From positions 1-61,304 of the forward strand of contig JAJEHX010000027.1 of assembly GCA_022823465.1 (NCBI GenBank): a stretch of 61,304 nucleotides of DNA, read 5' to 3'. Positions 1 to 7,256 of this stretch are shown here, piece after piece. This stretch comes from Candidatus Latescibacterota bacterium. GTDB taxonomy: Bacteria; JAAXHH01. The notes under the pieces were generated by a model. The model was not told where the DNA came from and searched no databases. It saw only the letters and a program-made list of their open reading frames with translations. How positions within the stretch are numbered: the first letter of the stretch is position 1; every line of letters begins with the position of its first letter. A program made the translations under genes and the position numbers.

Positions 1-2
1 GC

Positions 3-347
3 CTGAGCTGCCTGGTCGGCAACCACCAGTTGATGCTGCCCGCCATGACGATCGGCGCCAGGGGCTGTGTCGACGGTCCGCCCATCATAGCGCCGGAGTA
101 CTGGGTGGAGATCTGGAAGGCCTATCGTGCGGGCGACCTCCAGCGGGCGGAAACGGCGCAGGACCGCGCGAGCCGCCTCTGGGTAGCCCTCGGGGCGTGC
201 GGCGGGGAATTCCATGCCGTCGCCAAGGCCGCGCTCAGCGAGCGGCTGGGGATCGAATGCGGAGCGCCGCGTCCTCCGGGCACGCCCTTGACCGAAGAAC
301 AACGCAATGCCCTGGGCGGCATCATGGTTGAACACGGCCTCGTGTGA
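3..347 (+). CDS. Dihydrodipicolinate synthase/N-acetylneuraminate lyase family protein, C-terminal part
   Basis: The reading frame is open from base 3 to the TGA at 345-347; the N-terminal two thirds lie outside the window. The visible 114 residues begin SCLVGNHQLMLPAM and continue with GARGCVDGPPIIAPEYW. This resembles the late barrel strands of the class I aldolase DapA/NanA family, where a Gly-rich segment is followed by an Asn/Pro region and the C-terminal helical bundle. These enzymes make or cleave 2-keto acids through a Schiff-base lysine, which would lie upstream and cannot be seen. The helical tail ends EEQRNALGGIMVEHGLV, a usual position for the family terminus. The substrate cannot be assigned. 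The next gene, on the opposite strand, is a sugar-acid-type dehydrogenase, so a carboxylate catabolic role is plausible. Confidence 0.65.
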   Translation: MSCLVGNHQLMLPAMTIGARGCVDGPPIIAPEYWVEIWKAYRAGDLQRAETAQDRASRLWVALGACGGEFHAVAKAALSERLGIECGAPRPPGTPLTEEQRNALGGIMVEHGLV

Positions 348-360
348 TGTGAAGAGCCGC

Positions 361-393
361 GAAATCCGGCCGCCGAATCCGGCCGCGAAATTC
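361..393. repeat. Short tandem repeat in a convergent intergenic region
   Basis: Two adjacent units, GAAATCCGGCCGCC and GAATCCGGCCGC, are followed by a partial third (GAAATTC). They lie 14 nt after the stop of the first gene and just before the stop of the convergent dehydrogenase gene. One of several stop-proximal repeats in the window. Confidence 0.6.
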
Positions 394-407
394 AGGTCCG
401 GCTCGTC

Positions 408-1484
408 CTATCGGTTCTCAAGGCGGCGGTTCTCCACGCGCCGGACGATATCATTTCCCACTTCGACGGTACTCGACGAACCGCCGATGTCGGGCGTGCG
501 CAACCGGGCTTCACGCAGGTTCTCAGCCACGGCGCTTCGTATGGCCGTTCCCGCTTCTTCGTGGCCCAGAAACTCGACCATCATGGCCGCCGCCAGGATC
601 GTGGCCAGGGGATTTACCTGGTTCTTGCCGATGAGTTCGAAGGCCGAACCATGGACCGGCTCGAACATGGAAGGATGCACGCGTTCCGGGTTCAGATTCG
701 CACTGGGCGCCAACCCCATGCTACCGACCGTGATCGCCGAAATATCGGTCAAAATGTCGCCGAACAGGTTCGAGGCCACCACCACGTCGAAGTCCTGGGG
801 CCGTCGCACGAAATCCATGGCCGCCGCATCGATCAGCAGGGATTCGGTCTCGATATCCGGATACGCGTCTTTCACGTTGTCGAACACCTCGTCCCAGAAA
901 ACCATGCCATAGCCCTGGGCGTTCGACTTTGTGATGGAAGTGACCTTGCGCCTGCCCCCGCGCCGCCGCGCCTCTTCGAAGGCGTAACGGATGATGCGTT
1001 CGGTGCCGTGCCGGGTGAAAACGGACGTCTGGACCGCGACTTCCTGGTCGGTCTGGTGATACACCCTTCCGCCGATGTCCGCGTATTCCCCCTCGGTGTT
1101 CTCCCGGATGACGACCAGGTCTATGTCGCCCGGGCCCTGCTCGGCAAGGGGAGAACGGACCCCTTCGTAGAGATAGGCCGGCCGAACGCAGGCGTACTGG
1201 TCGTACCGCCGGCGTATGGGAAGAATCAGGTTGTTCAGGGTGACGTGGTCCTGGACCTCCTCGTCGCCGACCGCGCCGAAGAATATGGCGTCGAAGGAGG
1301 CCAGTTCTTCCAGGCCACCCTCGGGAATGAACCTTCCCGTGCGCTTGTAGCGGTCCGAACTCCAGTCCAGACGGGTGAAACGGAAGGCCGGGTCGCCCAG
1401 CGCTTCAAGCACCCGTATGCCTTCCTCGATGACTTCGGGGCCGACGCCGTCCCCGCCGATCACGGCGATTTCGTAAGTTGACAT
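408..1484 (-). CDS. Isocitrate/isopropylmalate dehydrogenase family protein, tartrate/D-malate dehydrogenase type
   Basis: This 358-residue protein has the full length of the beta-decarboxylating dehydrogenase family (Mg/NAD-dependent oxidation and decarboxylation of 2-hydroxy-diacids). Visible landmarks are the N-terminal IAVIGGDGVGPEV segment, the substrate-loop motif VIRENTEGEYADIGGR, a Lys in SITKSNAQGYGM (catalytic Lys position), the metal-binding Asp in SNLFGDILTDIS, and the GSMGLAPSANL and EPVHGSA nucleotide-binding segments. The stretch after RENTEGEY, with a conserved TSVFTRHG block, is typical of tartrate dehydrogenase/D-malate dehydrogenase proteins rather than LeuB or Icd. It starts at the ATG on 1484 and may share transcription with the FAH/HEAT genes upstream (1610-3086), although a 125-nt gap separates them. 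The exact substrate is inference. Confidence 0.85.
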   Translation of the reverse strand: MSTYEIAVIGGDGVGPEVIEEGIRVLEALGDPAFRFTRLDWSSDRYKRTGRFIPEGGLEELASFDAIFFGAVGDEEVQDHVTLNNLILPIRRRYDQYACVRPAYLYEGVRSPLAEQGPGDIDLVVIRENTEGEYADIGGRVYHQTDQEVAVQTSVFTRHGTERIIRYAFEEARRRGGRRKVTSITKSNAQGYGMVFWDEVFDNVKDAYPDIETESLLIDAAAMDFVRRPQDFDVVVASNLFGDILTDISAITVGSMGLAPSANLNPERVHPSMFEPVHGSAFELIGKNQVNPLATILAAAMMVEFLGHEEAGTAIRSAVAENLREARLRTPDIGGSSSTVEVGNDIVRRVENRRLENR

Positions 1485-1609
1485 GCTTGGATGAACCGGT
1501 TTGCCTTTCCAGGGTTAGTCTGGCCATGGTGAGCGTCCAAAACGCGGTCTCGGGCCACGGCGATCGGAATCTGCCTGCTTTTCAGAGCGGGCGTTTCAGG
1601 TGGAACGTC

Positions 1610-2167
1610 TCAGGGCCGGATTCCTTCTGATGAACAGTCGTCGCAGATCCAGGCGGCGCGGGTCATCCCGCCCGCAGGTATCTCCGTGTCGTAGTCCCGG
1701 GTGACCGGCACACGGGTCCTGCCGCAGAAGTCGCATTTGCCATGCTGTTTCTCCGTCGGACGCTCGGCGCGTTTCATGGAGACTACATCGTTCTCCAGAA
1801 ACGGCTGGGCGAACCTTCGCGCGAATCCGAGCACCTGCCGGTCGGTCTCGGAAGCCAGCGCGCGTCTGACGATGGGTTCGAAGGCCGGATCGGTGGGACA
1901 GCCGCCGTCCTCCAGCGTATGCCAGGCGCGGCGGCGGACGCGGGCGTCTTCGTCTTCCATCATTCGGTAGAGCGCCTGCCAGACCTCCTCGTCGCGGTGG
2001 CGGACGTGGCACGGGCACATATACGTCGCGGCCAGGATACGGTCCTCGGGGTCGGCACTTGCGGACAGGAGCAGGAGTTCCTCGATTTCTTCCCTGCTCA
2101 CGCGCTCTTCGCCCGGCTTCCGCCAGGCCTTCTGATGTCGGTTGAGTCCCTGGTTTCGTCGTGCCAT
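1610..2167 (-). CDS. HEAT-repeat protein with C-terminal zinc-ribbon-like CxxC pairs
   Basis: A 185-residue protein; I chose the ATG at 2167 (MARRNQGLN), which lies 13 nt after the stop of the FAH-family gene and avoids a long overlap. The middle part, about residues 25-130, is helical with HEAT-like units (DPEDRILAATYMC, DEDARVRRRAWHTLEDGG, ASETDRQVLGFARRFAQ). The tail carries two Cys pairs, CDFC and CDDC, about 30 residues apart, which suggests a structural zinc site. No catalytic motif is seen. It is probably a scaffold or adaptor co-transcribed with the upstream hydrolase. I do not recognise a named family. Confidence 0.65.
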   Translation of the reverse strand: MARRNQGLNRHQKAWRKPGEERVSREEIEELLLLSASADPEDRILAATYMCPCHVRHRDEEVWQALYRMMEDEDARVRRRAWHTLEDGGCPTDPAFEPIVRRALASETDRQVLGFARRFAQPFLENDVVSMKRAERPTEKQHGKCDFCGRTRVPVTRDYDTEIPAGGMTRAAWICDDCSSEGIRP

Positions 2168-2180
2168 AGCGGTATCGTGG

Positions 2181-3086
2181 CTATAACTGCTGCACAGGAT
2201 TGGAAAGCACGCCGATCTCCGGCGACGAAATGACCACGAGGTCGCCTTCCTGCAGGCCAAGGTCGTTCGGCAGGATGATGCCCGTGCCCGTGGAAACGAC
2301 CGTGCCCGACGGAATGAGATTGTCCCGGTACAGGTATTCGTTCAACTCGTCGAAGCTGCGCGCCAGTTGCGACGTGTTGGCCTCCCCCTCGAAAACGACG
2401 GCGTCGTCCCGGAGGATCCGGCATTGTATATCGATATCGTAGGGATCGTCGATTTCGTCTGCCGTGACGAGCGTGGGCCCAAGGGCGCAGCATCCCTGGT
2501 AGATCTTGGACTGGTTCAGATACAGGGGGTTTTCCTTCTCGATGTCCCAGGCCGAAACATCGTTGCACAGGGTATAGCCCACGATTTCGCCCTCGTCGCC
2601 CAGCACGTAGGCGAGTTCCGGCTCGGTGGCCGTAAACTTCGAATCGCCGCGCACGCAGATAGGCGCATTGGGTCCCGAACAGCGGGAAGCCGTTGCCTTG
2701 AAAAACGACTCCGGCCGGTCGGAGTTGTACACCTGGTCGTAGATGGTCTGCTGGGCGTCATCGTCCCTGAACTCGGCGCTGCGCTTGTAGGTCACGCCAA
2801 AACCCCACACTTCGGGAGAAAAAAGCGGTACCATCAGGTGGGGGAAGCCCACGTCCGGCGTAACGTCCAGCGATTCATAGGTAAACCCGGCCAGTTGGCC
2901 GTCGTAGCCGTTCAATGCGCGTTCGACCAGCTCCGCCAGGGAGATACGCGCCACGCCGGCTACGTGCATCAGGTCGTTGACGGTCTCCACTTCCGGCATG
3001 ATCTCCGTAAGATCGATGACGTGATCATCCTGGACGATGCCGACACCGGACTCCTGGCCGGGTTCGTAGAATTGAACCAGTTTCAT
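2181..3086 (-). CDS. Fumarylacetoacetate hydrolase family protein (AraD1-like)
   Basis: A 301-residue protein of the FAH superfamily, which performs metal-dependent hydrolysis or dehydration of 2-keto acids. The C-terminal catalytic domain (about residues 85-300) contains VWGFGVTYKRSAEFR, the metal-ligand region FTATEPELAYVL (two Glu), GYTLCNDVSAWDIE (Asp ligand) and the terminal block TGTGIILPNDLGLQEGD. The spacing and the YDQVYNSDRPESFFKA segment resemble the AraD1-like group that acts in pentose/sugar-acid degradation. The substrate is not established. The start is the ATG at 3086, downstream of a near-consensus promoter on the same strand (3151-3178). It is followed closely by the HEAT/zinc-ribbon gene, probably as an operon. 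Confidence 0.85.
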   Translation of the reverse strand: MKLVQFYEPGQESGVGIVQDDHVIDLTEIMPEVETVNDLMHVAGVARISLAELVERALNGYDGQLAGFTYESLDVTPDVGFPHLMVPLFSPEVWGFGVTYKRSAEFRDDDAQQTIYDQVYNSDRPESFFKATASRCSGPNAPICVRGDSKFTATEPELAYVLGDEGEIVGYTLCNDVSAWDIEKENPLYLNQSKIYQGCCALGPTLVTADEIDDPYDIDIQCRILRDDAVVFEGEANTSQLARSFDELNEYLYRDNLIPSGTVVSTGTGIILPNDLGLQEGDLVVISSPEIGVLSNPVQQL

Positions 3087-3150
3087 GCGGAATTCCCCGG
3101 ATTGGATTGATTTGTTTCGACGGTTTCAAGCACGCTATGAGCACAGGTAG

Positions 3151-3178
3151 AAGATAGAAGTCCGGGGACCGGTGTAAA
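3151..3178 (-). promoter_or_regulatory. Predicted sigma-70 type promoter for the FAH-family gene
   Basis: On the minus strand, TTTACA (3173-3178) is separated by 16 nt from TATCTT (3151-3156). It lies 65 nt upstream of the FAH-family ATG, leaving a normal leader. Confidence 0.55.
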
Positions 3179-3341
3179 GGGAATTCTACCCGATATACGA
3201 AGGGTTTGTCCTTGCCCGGCGCGGCGTCGCCCGTTACAATAATTGTTGAAGCGCCGGCGCCGGGGCGGTGTATATTACTGCGTTTTCCGGCGTATCCCCA
3301 ACAGCGTTACAAATGCGATCGTTATAAACGCGATAAGGAAC

Positions 3342-4127
3342 GTGTACCTGGTGATTTACCTGCTTCGGACCGCTATTCTGCTGATCGTCATGCTGGCGGT
3401 CACCCTGCCCACGGCCCGCGGGCAACGAACCCCCGACTCTCCCGTGACAAGCTGGCGCAAGCTCGATACGCGCATGACCGACAACTGCGCCCTCTGCCAT
3501 CAGCGGCTGGGCGAACCCCTCGCAAAGCAGGTGGCGGAATGGCAGGGCAGCATACACGCCTGGCGCGGCGTCTTCTGCGACACCTGCCACGGGGGCGATC
3601 CCACCAGCACCATTCTCACGGTGGCCATGGGGGAACAGAACGGGTTCATGGACGCGCCGCTTCCCGAGGCTATTCCGGAGGACTGCGGAAGCTGCCACCC
3701 GGAAGCGCTTGAGAGTTTCCTCGAAAGCGCCCACGGGGAACTCTTCGATGCCAATGACTTCGAGCCGGGATGCGTCACCTGCCACAACAGCCACGACGTG
3801 CGGGAAGTCCACATCGACATGGTATCCATTACCGCGCCCTGCGGCGAATGCCACGACCAGGACTATATCGACGAGGTCCGTATCCCGCTGGAGGACACGG
3901 ATGGCCGCATCGAGGGACTCTACAGCCAGATCATCGCTCTCCCGGGGAACCATCCCAACCTGCCCTATCTCCGGAACCGCCTCCTGCGCGTCCGCCAGCA
4001 GTTCCGCGGCCTGGCCCACTACCTGGCCACCAATACCATTGTCACCAAAAGACAGGGTATCGACCGGGAACTCGACTACATCGAATTCATGCTTCATTTC
4101 GACGACAGCACGGTCGAAGGAAAGTAG
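3342..4127 (+). CDS. Exported pentaheme c-type cytochrome
   Basis: About 261 residues, with five CxxCH haem-binding motifs in order: CALCH, CDTCH, CGSCH, CVTCH and CGECH. All lie in the first two thirds of the mature protein, with a helical haem-free tail. The frame is open from 3243, but a TATATT -10-like box at 3271-3276 suggests that transcription begins near 3283. I therefore place the start at the GTG codons after AAGGA (3342 or 3351). This gives a short hydrophobic signal peptide (YLLRTAILLIVMLAVTLP) ending at an ARGQ cleavage-like site. It resembles NapC/NrfH-class or octahaem-related electron carriers in motif type only. No reductase gene is adjacent, so its redox partner is unknown. 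Confidence 0.8.
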   Translation: MYLVIYLLRTAILLIVMLAVTLPTARGQRTPDSPVTSWRKLDTRMTDNCALCHQRLGEPLAKQVAEWQGSIHAWRGVFCDTCHGGDPTSTILTVAMGEQNGFMDAPLPEAIPEDCGSCHPEALESFLESAHGELFDANDFEPGCVTCHNSHDVREVHIDMVSITAPCGECHDQDYIDEVRIPLEDTDGRIEGLYSQIIALPGNHPNLPYLRNRLLRVRQQFRGLAHYLATNTIVTKRQGIDRELDYIEFMLHFDDSTVEGK

Positions 4128-4205
4128 CCGAAAGCCGCAGCCTGCCTCCTGATTTCCCCCGCGACCGGCCAGTCCGGGAGTTCGACAATCCTCCGGTTAT
4201 TTCTA

Positions 4206-4234
4206 TTGACATCCAGGGCCGGTGCCGCTAATTT
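4206..4234 (+). promoter_or_regulatory. Predicted sigma-70 promoter of the tRNA-Phe gene
   Basis: A consensus TTGACA (4206-4211), a 17-nt spacer, then TAATTT (4229-4234). The predicted transcript would start about 18 nt upstream of the tRNA 5' end. Confidence 0.65.
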
Positions 4235-4258
4235 TGACAGGTTTTGCGAGGCAAGGTT

Positions 4259-4331
4259 GCCGAGGTAGCTCAGGCGGTAGAGCAGTGGACTGAAAATCCA
4301 TGTGTCGACAGTTCGACTCTGTCCCTCGGCA
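4259..4331 (+). tRNA. tRNA-Phe (anticodon GAA)
   Basis: A 73-nt cloverleaf is readable directly. The acceptor GCCGAGG (4259-4265) pairs with CCTCGGC (4324-4330), followed by discriminator A (4331). The anticodon loop CTGAAAA sits on a GTGGA/TCCAT stem and gives GAA. The T arm is GACAG-TTCGACT-CTGTC. The CCA end is not encoded. Confidence 0.97.
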
Positions 4332-4639
4332 TTATCAATCCTGCAATACGGCGCTTCCCAACCCAACCGCCCACCGGCACGTAGTCGACGGGTAAAGGGC
4401 GGGCCCCGTCCGCCCGTATACCGAACCGGTCCGTCTCCCGCGGCCTTCGCGCGGACAACGGACGGCTCCCCCAACCGCCGCAGGACCCGTTACGTCCTTC
4501 CAACGCAACTTTTCTCGATCTGACCGAGTCGAAACTATCGACATCATCCTTGATGAGCGGCCGAACGAACGCGCCGAAAGCATACCCGTTCATTCACGGT
4601 TCAAATTGTTCATTCCCCACGCCGGAGATCCACGCAATC
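4332..4639. other. Intergenic stretch without a recognised gene
   Basis: About 308 nt between tRNA-Phe and the permease gene. Short frames on both strands have no recognisable protein features or ribosome sites. A GGAGATC ribosome site for the permease lies at its end (4624-4630). Confidence 0.5.
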
Positions 4640-7060
4640 ATGTTCCGAAGCTACCTCACGATAATCTATCGAAACACCTTGCGTCACAAGGGATACGCCG
4701 CGATCAACGTCCTGGGTCTCGCGGTGGGGATGACGTGTTGCATCCTGATCCTGCTGTACGTTCAGGACGAACTCGGTTACGACCGGTACGCTTCGCGGCA
4801 CGACCGGATCTACCGGCTTGCCATGTCGATCAAGACCGTGGACCGGGCGGAAACCCATACCGCGCGGAGTCCGACGTCCTGGGGCTGGATGCTGGCCGAG
4901 GCCTTTCCGGAGGTCGAAGGATTCACCCGCATAAAAGCGCCGCTGGTCTCCTGGCAGGTCACGTACGTGGAAGGCGACAGGCGGTTCAACGAACCGGGTT
5001 TCTATTTCGCGGACCCCGGCATACTGGACCTGTTCGATTTCAAATTGATAAGAGGCGACGCGAACACGGCCCTGAACGCCCCCAATACGGTGGTTATGAC
5101 CGAATCCACGGCGGCCAGGTACTTCGGAAGCGACGAAGCCCTCGGTAAAGTGATTCGCATCGATAACACGTACGACCTGACCGTTACCGGTGTAATGGAA
5201 GACGTGCCCCGGAATTCCCATATGACCTTCGGCTTCCTGGGGTCCTTCGAAACGCTCAACGTCAACCCGATCTACGGAGGGCTGGACTACGGCAGGAATA
5301 CGCAGAACTTCTTCCCGGACCTCTATACCTATCTGCTGCTTGCCGACGGCTATTCTCCGGAGTCTCTCGAGCCAAAAATGGCTGAGTTCATCGAAACGCG
5401 CTACAGGCCGGTCCTGAGCCAGTTCAACGCCCAAATCGAAGCCGTTTTTCAACCGTTGACGAGCATTCACCTGCATTCGAACCTCGACGGGGAACTGGGC
5501 GCGAACAGCGATATCGCTTACGTCTACATCTTTTCGGCCGTCGCGTTCTTTCTTCTGCTGATCGCCTGCATAAACTTCATGAACCTGGCGACGGCCCGCT
5601 CAGCCGGCCGGGCCAGGGAAGTGGGCATTCGCAAAGTGGTGGGCGCGTTCCGCGTTCAATTGATCTATCAGTTCATAGGCGAATCCACGATCATGGCGGC
5701 GCTTTCGCTGGTCGTGGCCACGGGGCTGGTCTATGCCTTTCTCCCCGCCTTCAACGCGCTTTCCGGCAAGGAACTGTTCTTTGCGTTCGACGATGTGGGC
5801 ATGGTCTTCGGCCTGATCGGGATCGTGGCGCTGGCCGGCGTGCTGGCCGGCAGCTATCCGGCCCTGTTCCTGTCCTCGTTCCAACCCGTCACCGTGCTGA
5901 AAGGCTCATCCAGGGCGGGCGCGGTGAATACGAACCTGCGGAAGATGCTGGTCGTGTTGCAATTCGTCATATCGGTCGTGTTCATCATCGGCACGGGCGT
6001 GGTATCGGATCAGATGCGGTTCGTGCAGGACAAACACCTGGGATTCGAGAAAGAACAGCTGGTGGTCATGCCGCTCGGCGACCCGAGGCAACGCGTGATC
6101 TACAATGCCTACAAGGACAAAATCGCCAGCTCTCCCAACGTATTGGGCGTCACGGCGGCAAACGAATTGCCGGGCGGCCTGGTGAACGATATCCTCTTTA
6201 CTCCGGACGGCGCCCCGGACGAGGAGGTGGTTCGCATCAACAACATGTGGATCGATCACGACTTCATCCGCACGATGGGTATCGAACTCGCGGCGGGACG
6301 GGATTTTTCCAGATCCTTCCCAACGGACACGCTGCAGTCCTTCGTGATCAACGAGGCCGCCGTTAGCTGGCTTGGATGGGACGATGCCCCGCTCGACAAG
6401 AAAATTCGCCTGGGAAACTTCAAAGACGGCCGGGTCATCGGGGTCGTGAAGGACTTCCACGTGCGGTCGTTGCACAGCGGAATCGAACCGATGATGCTGC
6501 AATTAGTACCCAATCCGGACCCGCTCCATTATCTCGCCGTGCGGATTGCCACGGAGGATGTGGCCGGTACGATGGGATTCCTGGAAAGCAACTGGCGCGA
6601 GATCTACCCGGACGATTCGTTTACCTATTCGTTTCTTGACGAGGACTTCAACCGCCTGTATCAGAACGAAGCGCGGCAGGGGCGCATCTTCCGGAGTTTT
6701 TCCATACTGGCCGTTTTTATCGCGTGTCTCGGTTTGCTGGGGCTCGCTTCCTTCACGGCGGAACAGCGAACCCGGGAAATCGGCGTGCGGAAAGTGCTTG
6801 GCGCGTCTGTTTCCGGCATCGTCGCGCTGCTCTCGAAAGAATACGTCAAACTGGTCGCTTACGCCAACCTCATCGCCTGGCCTATCGCCTACTTTGTGAT
6901 GAACGACTGGCTCGACAGCTTCGCGTACAGTACGGAGCTCTCGCCCCGGGTATTCGTACTGGCCGCGGTGCTGGCCGTAGCCATCACGATGCTTACGGTG
7001 AGCTACAGAGCCATCCGCGCCGCCCACACCGATCCCGTGGACGCACTGCAACAGGAGTGA
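4640..7060 (+). CDS. MacB/FtsX-type ABC transporter permease, large form with two permease halves
   Basis: An 806-residue inner-membrane protein. The start MFRSYLTIIYRN at 4640 follows GGAGATC; the frame extends upstream without support. It has the order TM1 (about residues 22-42, AINVLGLAVGMTCCILILLYV), a MacB-type periplasmic core domain, three helices with the ABC2_perm signature FMNLATARSAGRAREVGIRKVVGA, then a second TM (LRKMLVVLQFVISVVFIIG), a second periplasmic domain and three terminal helices with EQRTREIGVRKVLGAS. The two matched REIGIRKV/REIGVRKV blocks show internal duplication. The family works with a MacB-like ATPase to move lipoproteins, peptides or drugs across the envelope. 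No ATPase gene is adjacent, so the partner must be elsewhere. Confidence 0.88.
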   Translation: MFRSYLTIIYRNTLRHKGYAAINVLGLAVGMTCCILILLYVQDELGYDRYASRHDRIYRLAMSIKTVDRAETHTARSPTSWGWMLAEAFPEVEGFTRIKAPLVSWQVTYVEGDRRFNEPGFYFADPGILDLFDFKLIRGDANTALNAPNTVVMTESTAARYFGSDEALGKVIRIDNTYDLTVTGVMEDVPRNSHMTFGFLGSFETLNVNPIYGGLDYGRNTQNFFPDLYTYLLLADGYSPESLEPKMAEFIETRYRPVLSQFNAQIEAVFQPLTSIHLHSNLDGELGANSDIAYVYIFSAVAFFLLLIACINFMNLATARSAGRAREVGIRKVVGAFRVQLIYQFIGESTIMAALSLVVATGLVYAFLPAFNALSGKELFFAFDDVGMVFGLIGIVALAGVLAGSYPALFLSSFQPVTVLKGSSRAGAVNTNLRKMLVVLQFVISVVFIIGTGVVSDQMRFVQDKHLGFEKEQLVVMPLGDPRQRVIYNAYKDKIASSPNVLGVTAANELPGGLVNDILFTPDGAPDEEVVRINNMWIDHDFIRTMGIELAAGRDFSRSFPTDTLQSFVINEAAVSWLGWDDAPLDKKIRLGNFKDGRVIGVVKDFHVRSLHSGIEPMMLQLVPNPDPLHYLAVRIATEDVAGTMGFLESNWREIYPDDSFTYSFLDEDFNRLYQNEARQGRIFRSFSILAVFIACLGLLGLASFTAEQRTREIGVRKVLGASVSGIVALLSKEYVKLVAYANLIAWPIAYFVMNDWLDSFAYSTELSPRVFVLAAVLAVAITMLTVSYRAIRAAHTDPVDALQQE

Positions 7061-7086
7061 TCCGCCGCTCCGCGTCAATTTCAGGT

Positions 7087-7115
7087 TTGACGGCCTTCCC
7101 GTTCGGTTGTAGATT
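7087..7115 (+). promoter_or_regulatory. Candidate sigma-70 promoter, upstream of two
   Basis: TTGACG (7087-7092), a 17-nt spacer, then TAGATT (7110-7115). It lies between the permease stop and the PhyH-HEAT gene and competes with a better -10 element 80 nt downstream. Confidence 0.35.
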
Positions 7116-7166
7116 TCAGGCGGTCCATCGGCTCGAAGGACAGCTTGGGGCCCGTACCTTGGGCGT

Positions 7167-7195
7167 GTGACATCGCAACCTCATTTCACTATAAT
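7167..7195 (+). promoter_or_regulatory. Candidate sigma-70 promoter for the PhyH-HEAT gene
   Basis: GTGACA (7167-7172), a 17-nt spacer and a perfect TATAAT (7190-7195). If used, transcription begins near 7202, which rules out the GTG at 7167 and the ATG at 7194 as starts. Confidence 0.5.
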
Positions 7196-7256
7196 GCCGC
7201 GCATCGCGGCGCATCGTGCGCGCGTTCGAAGCCGCACGGGAAAGACAGCGCTGATC

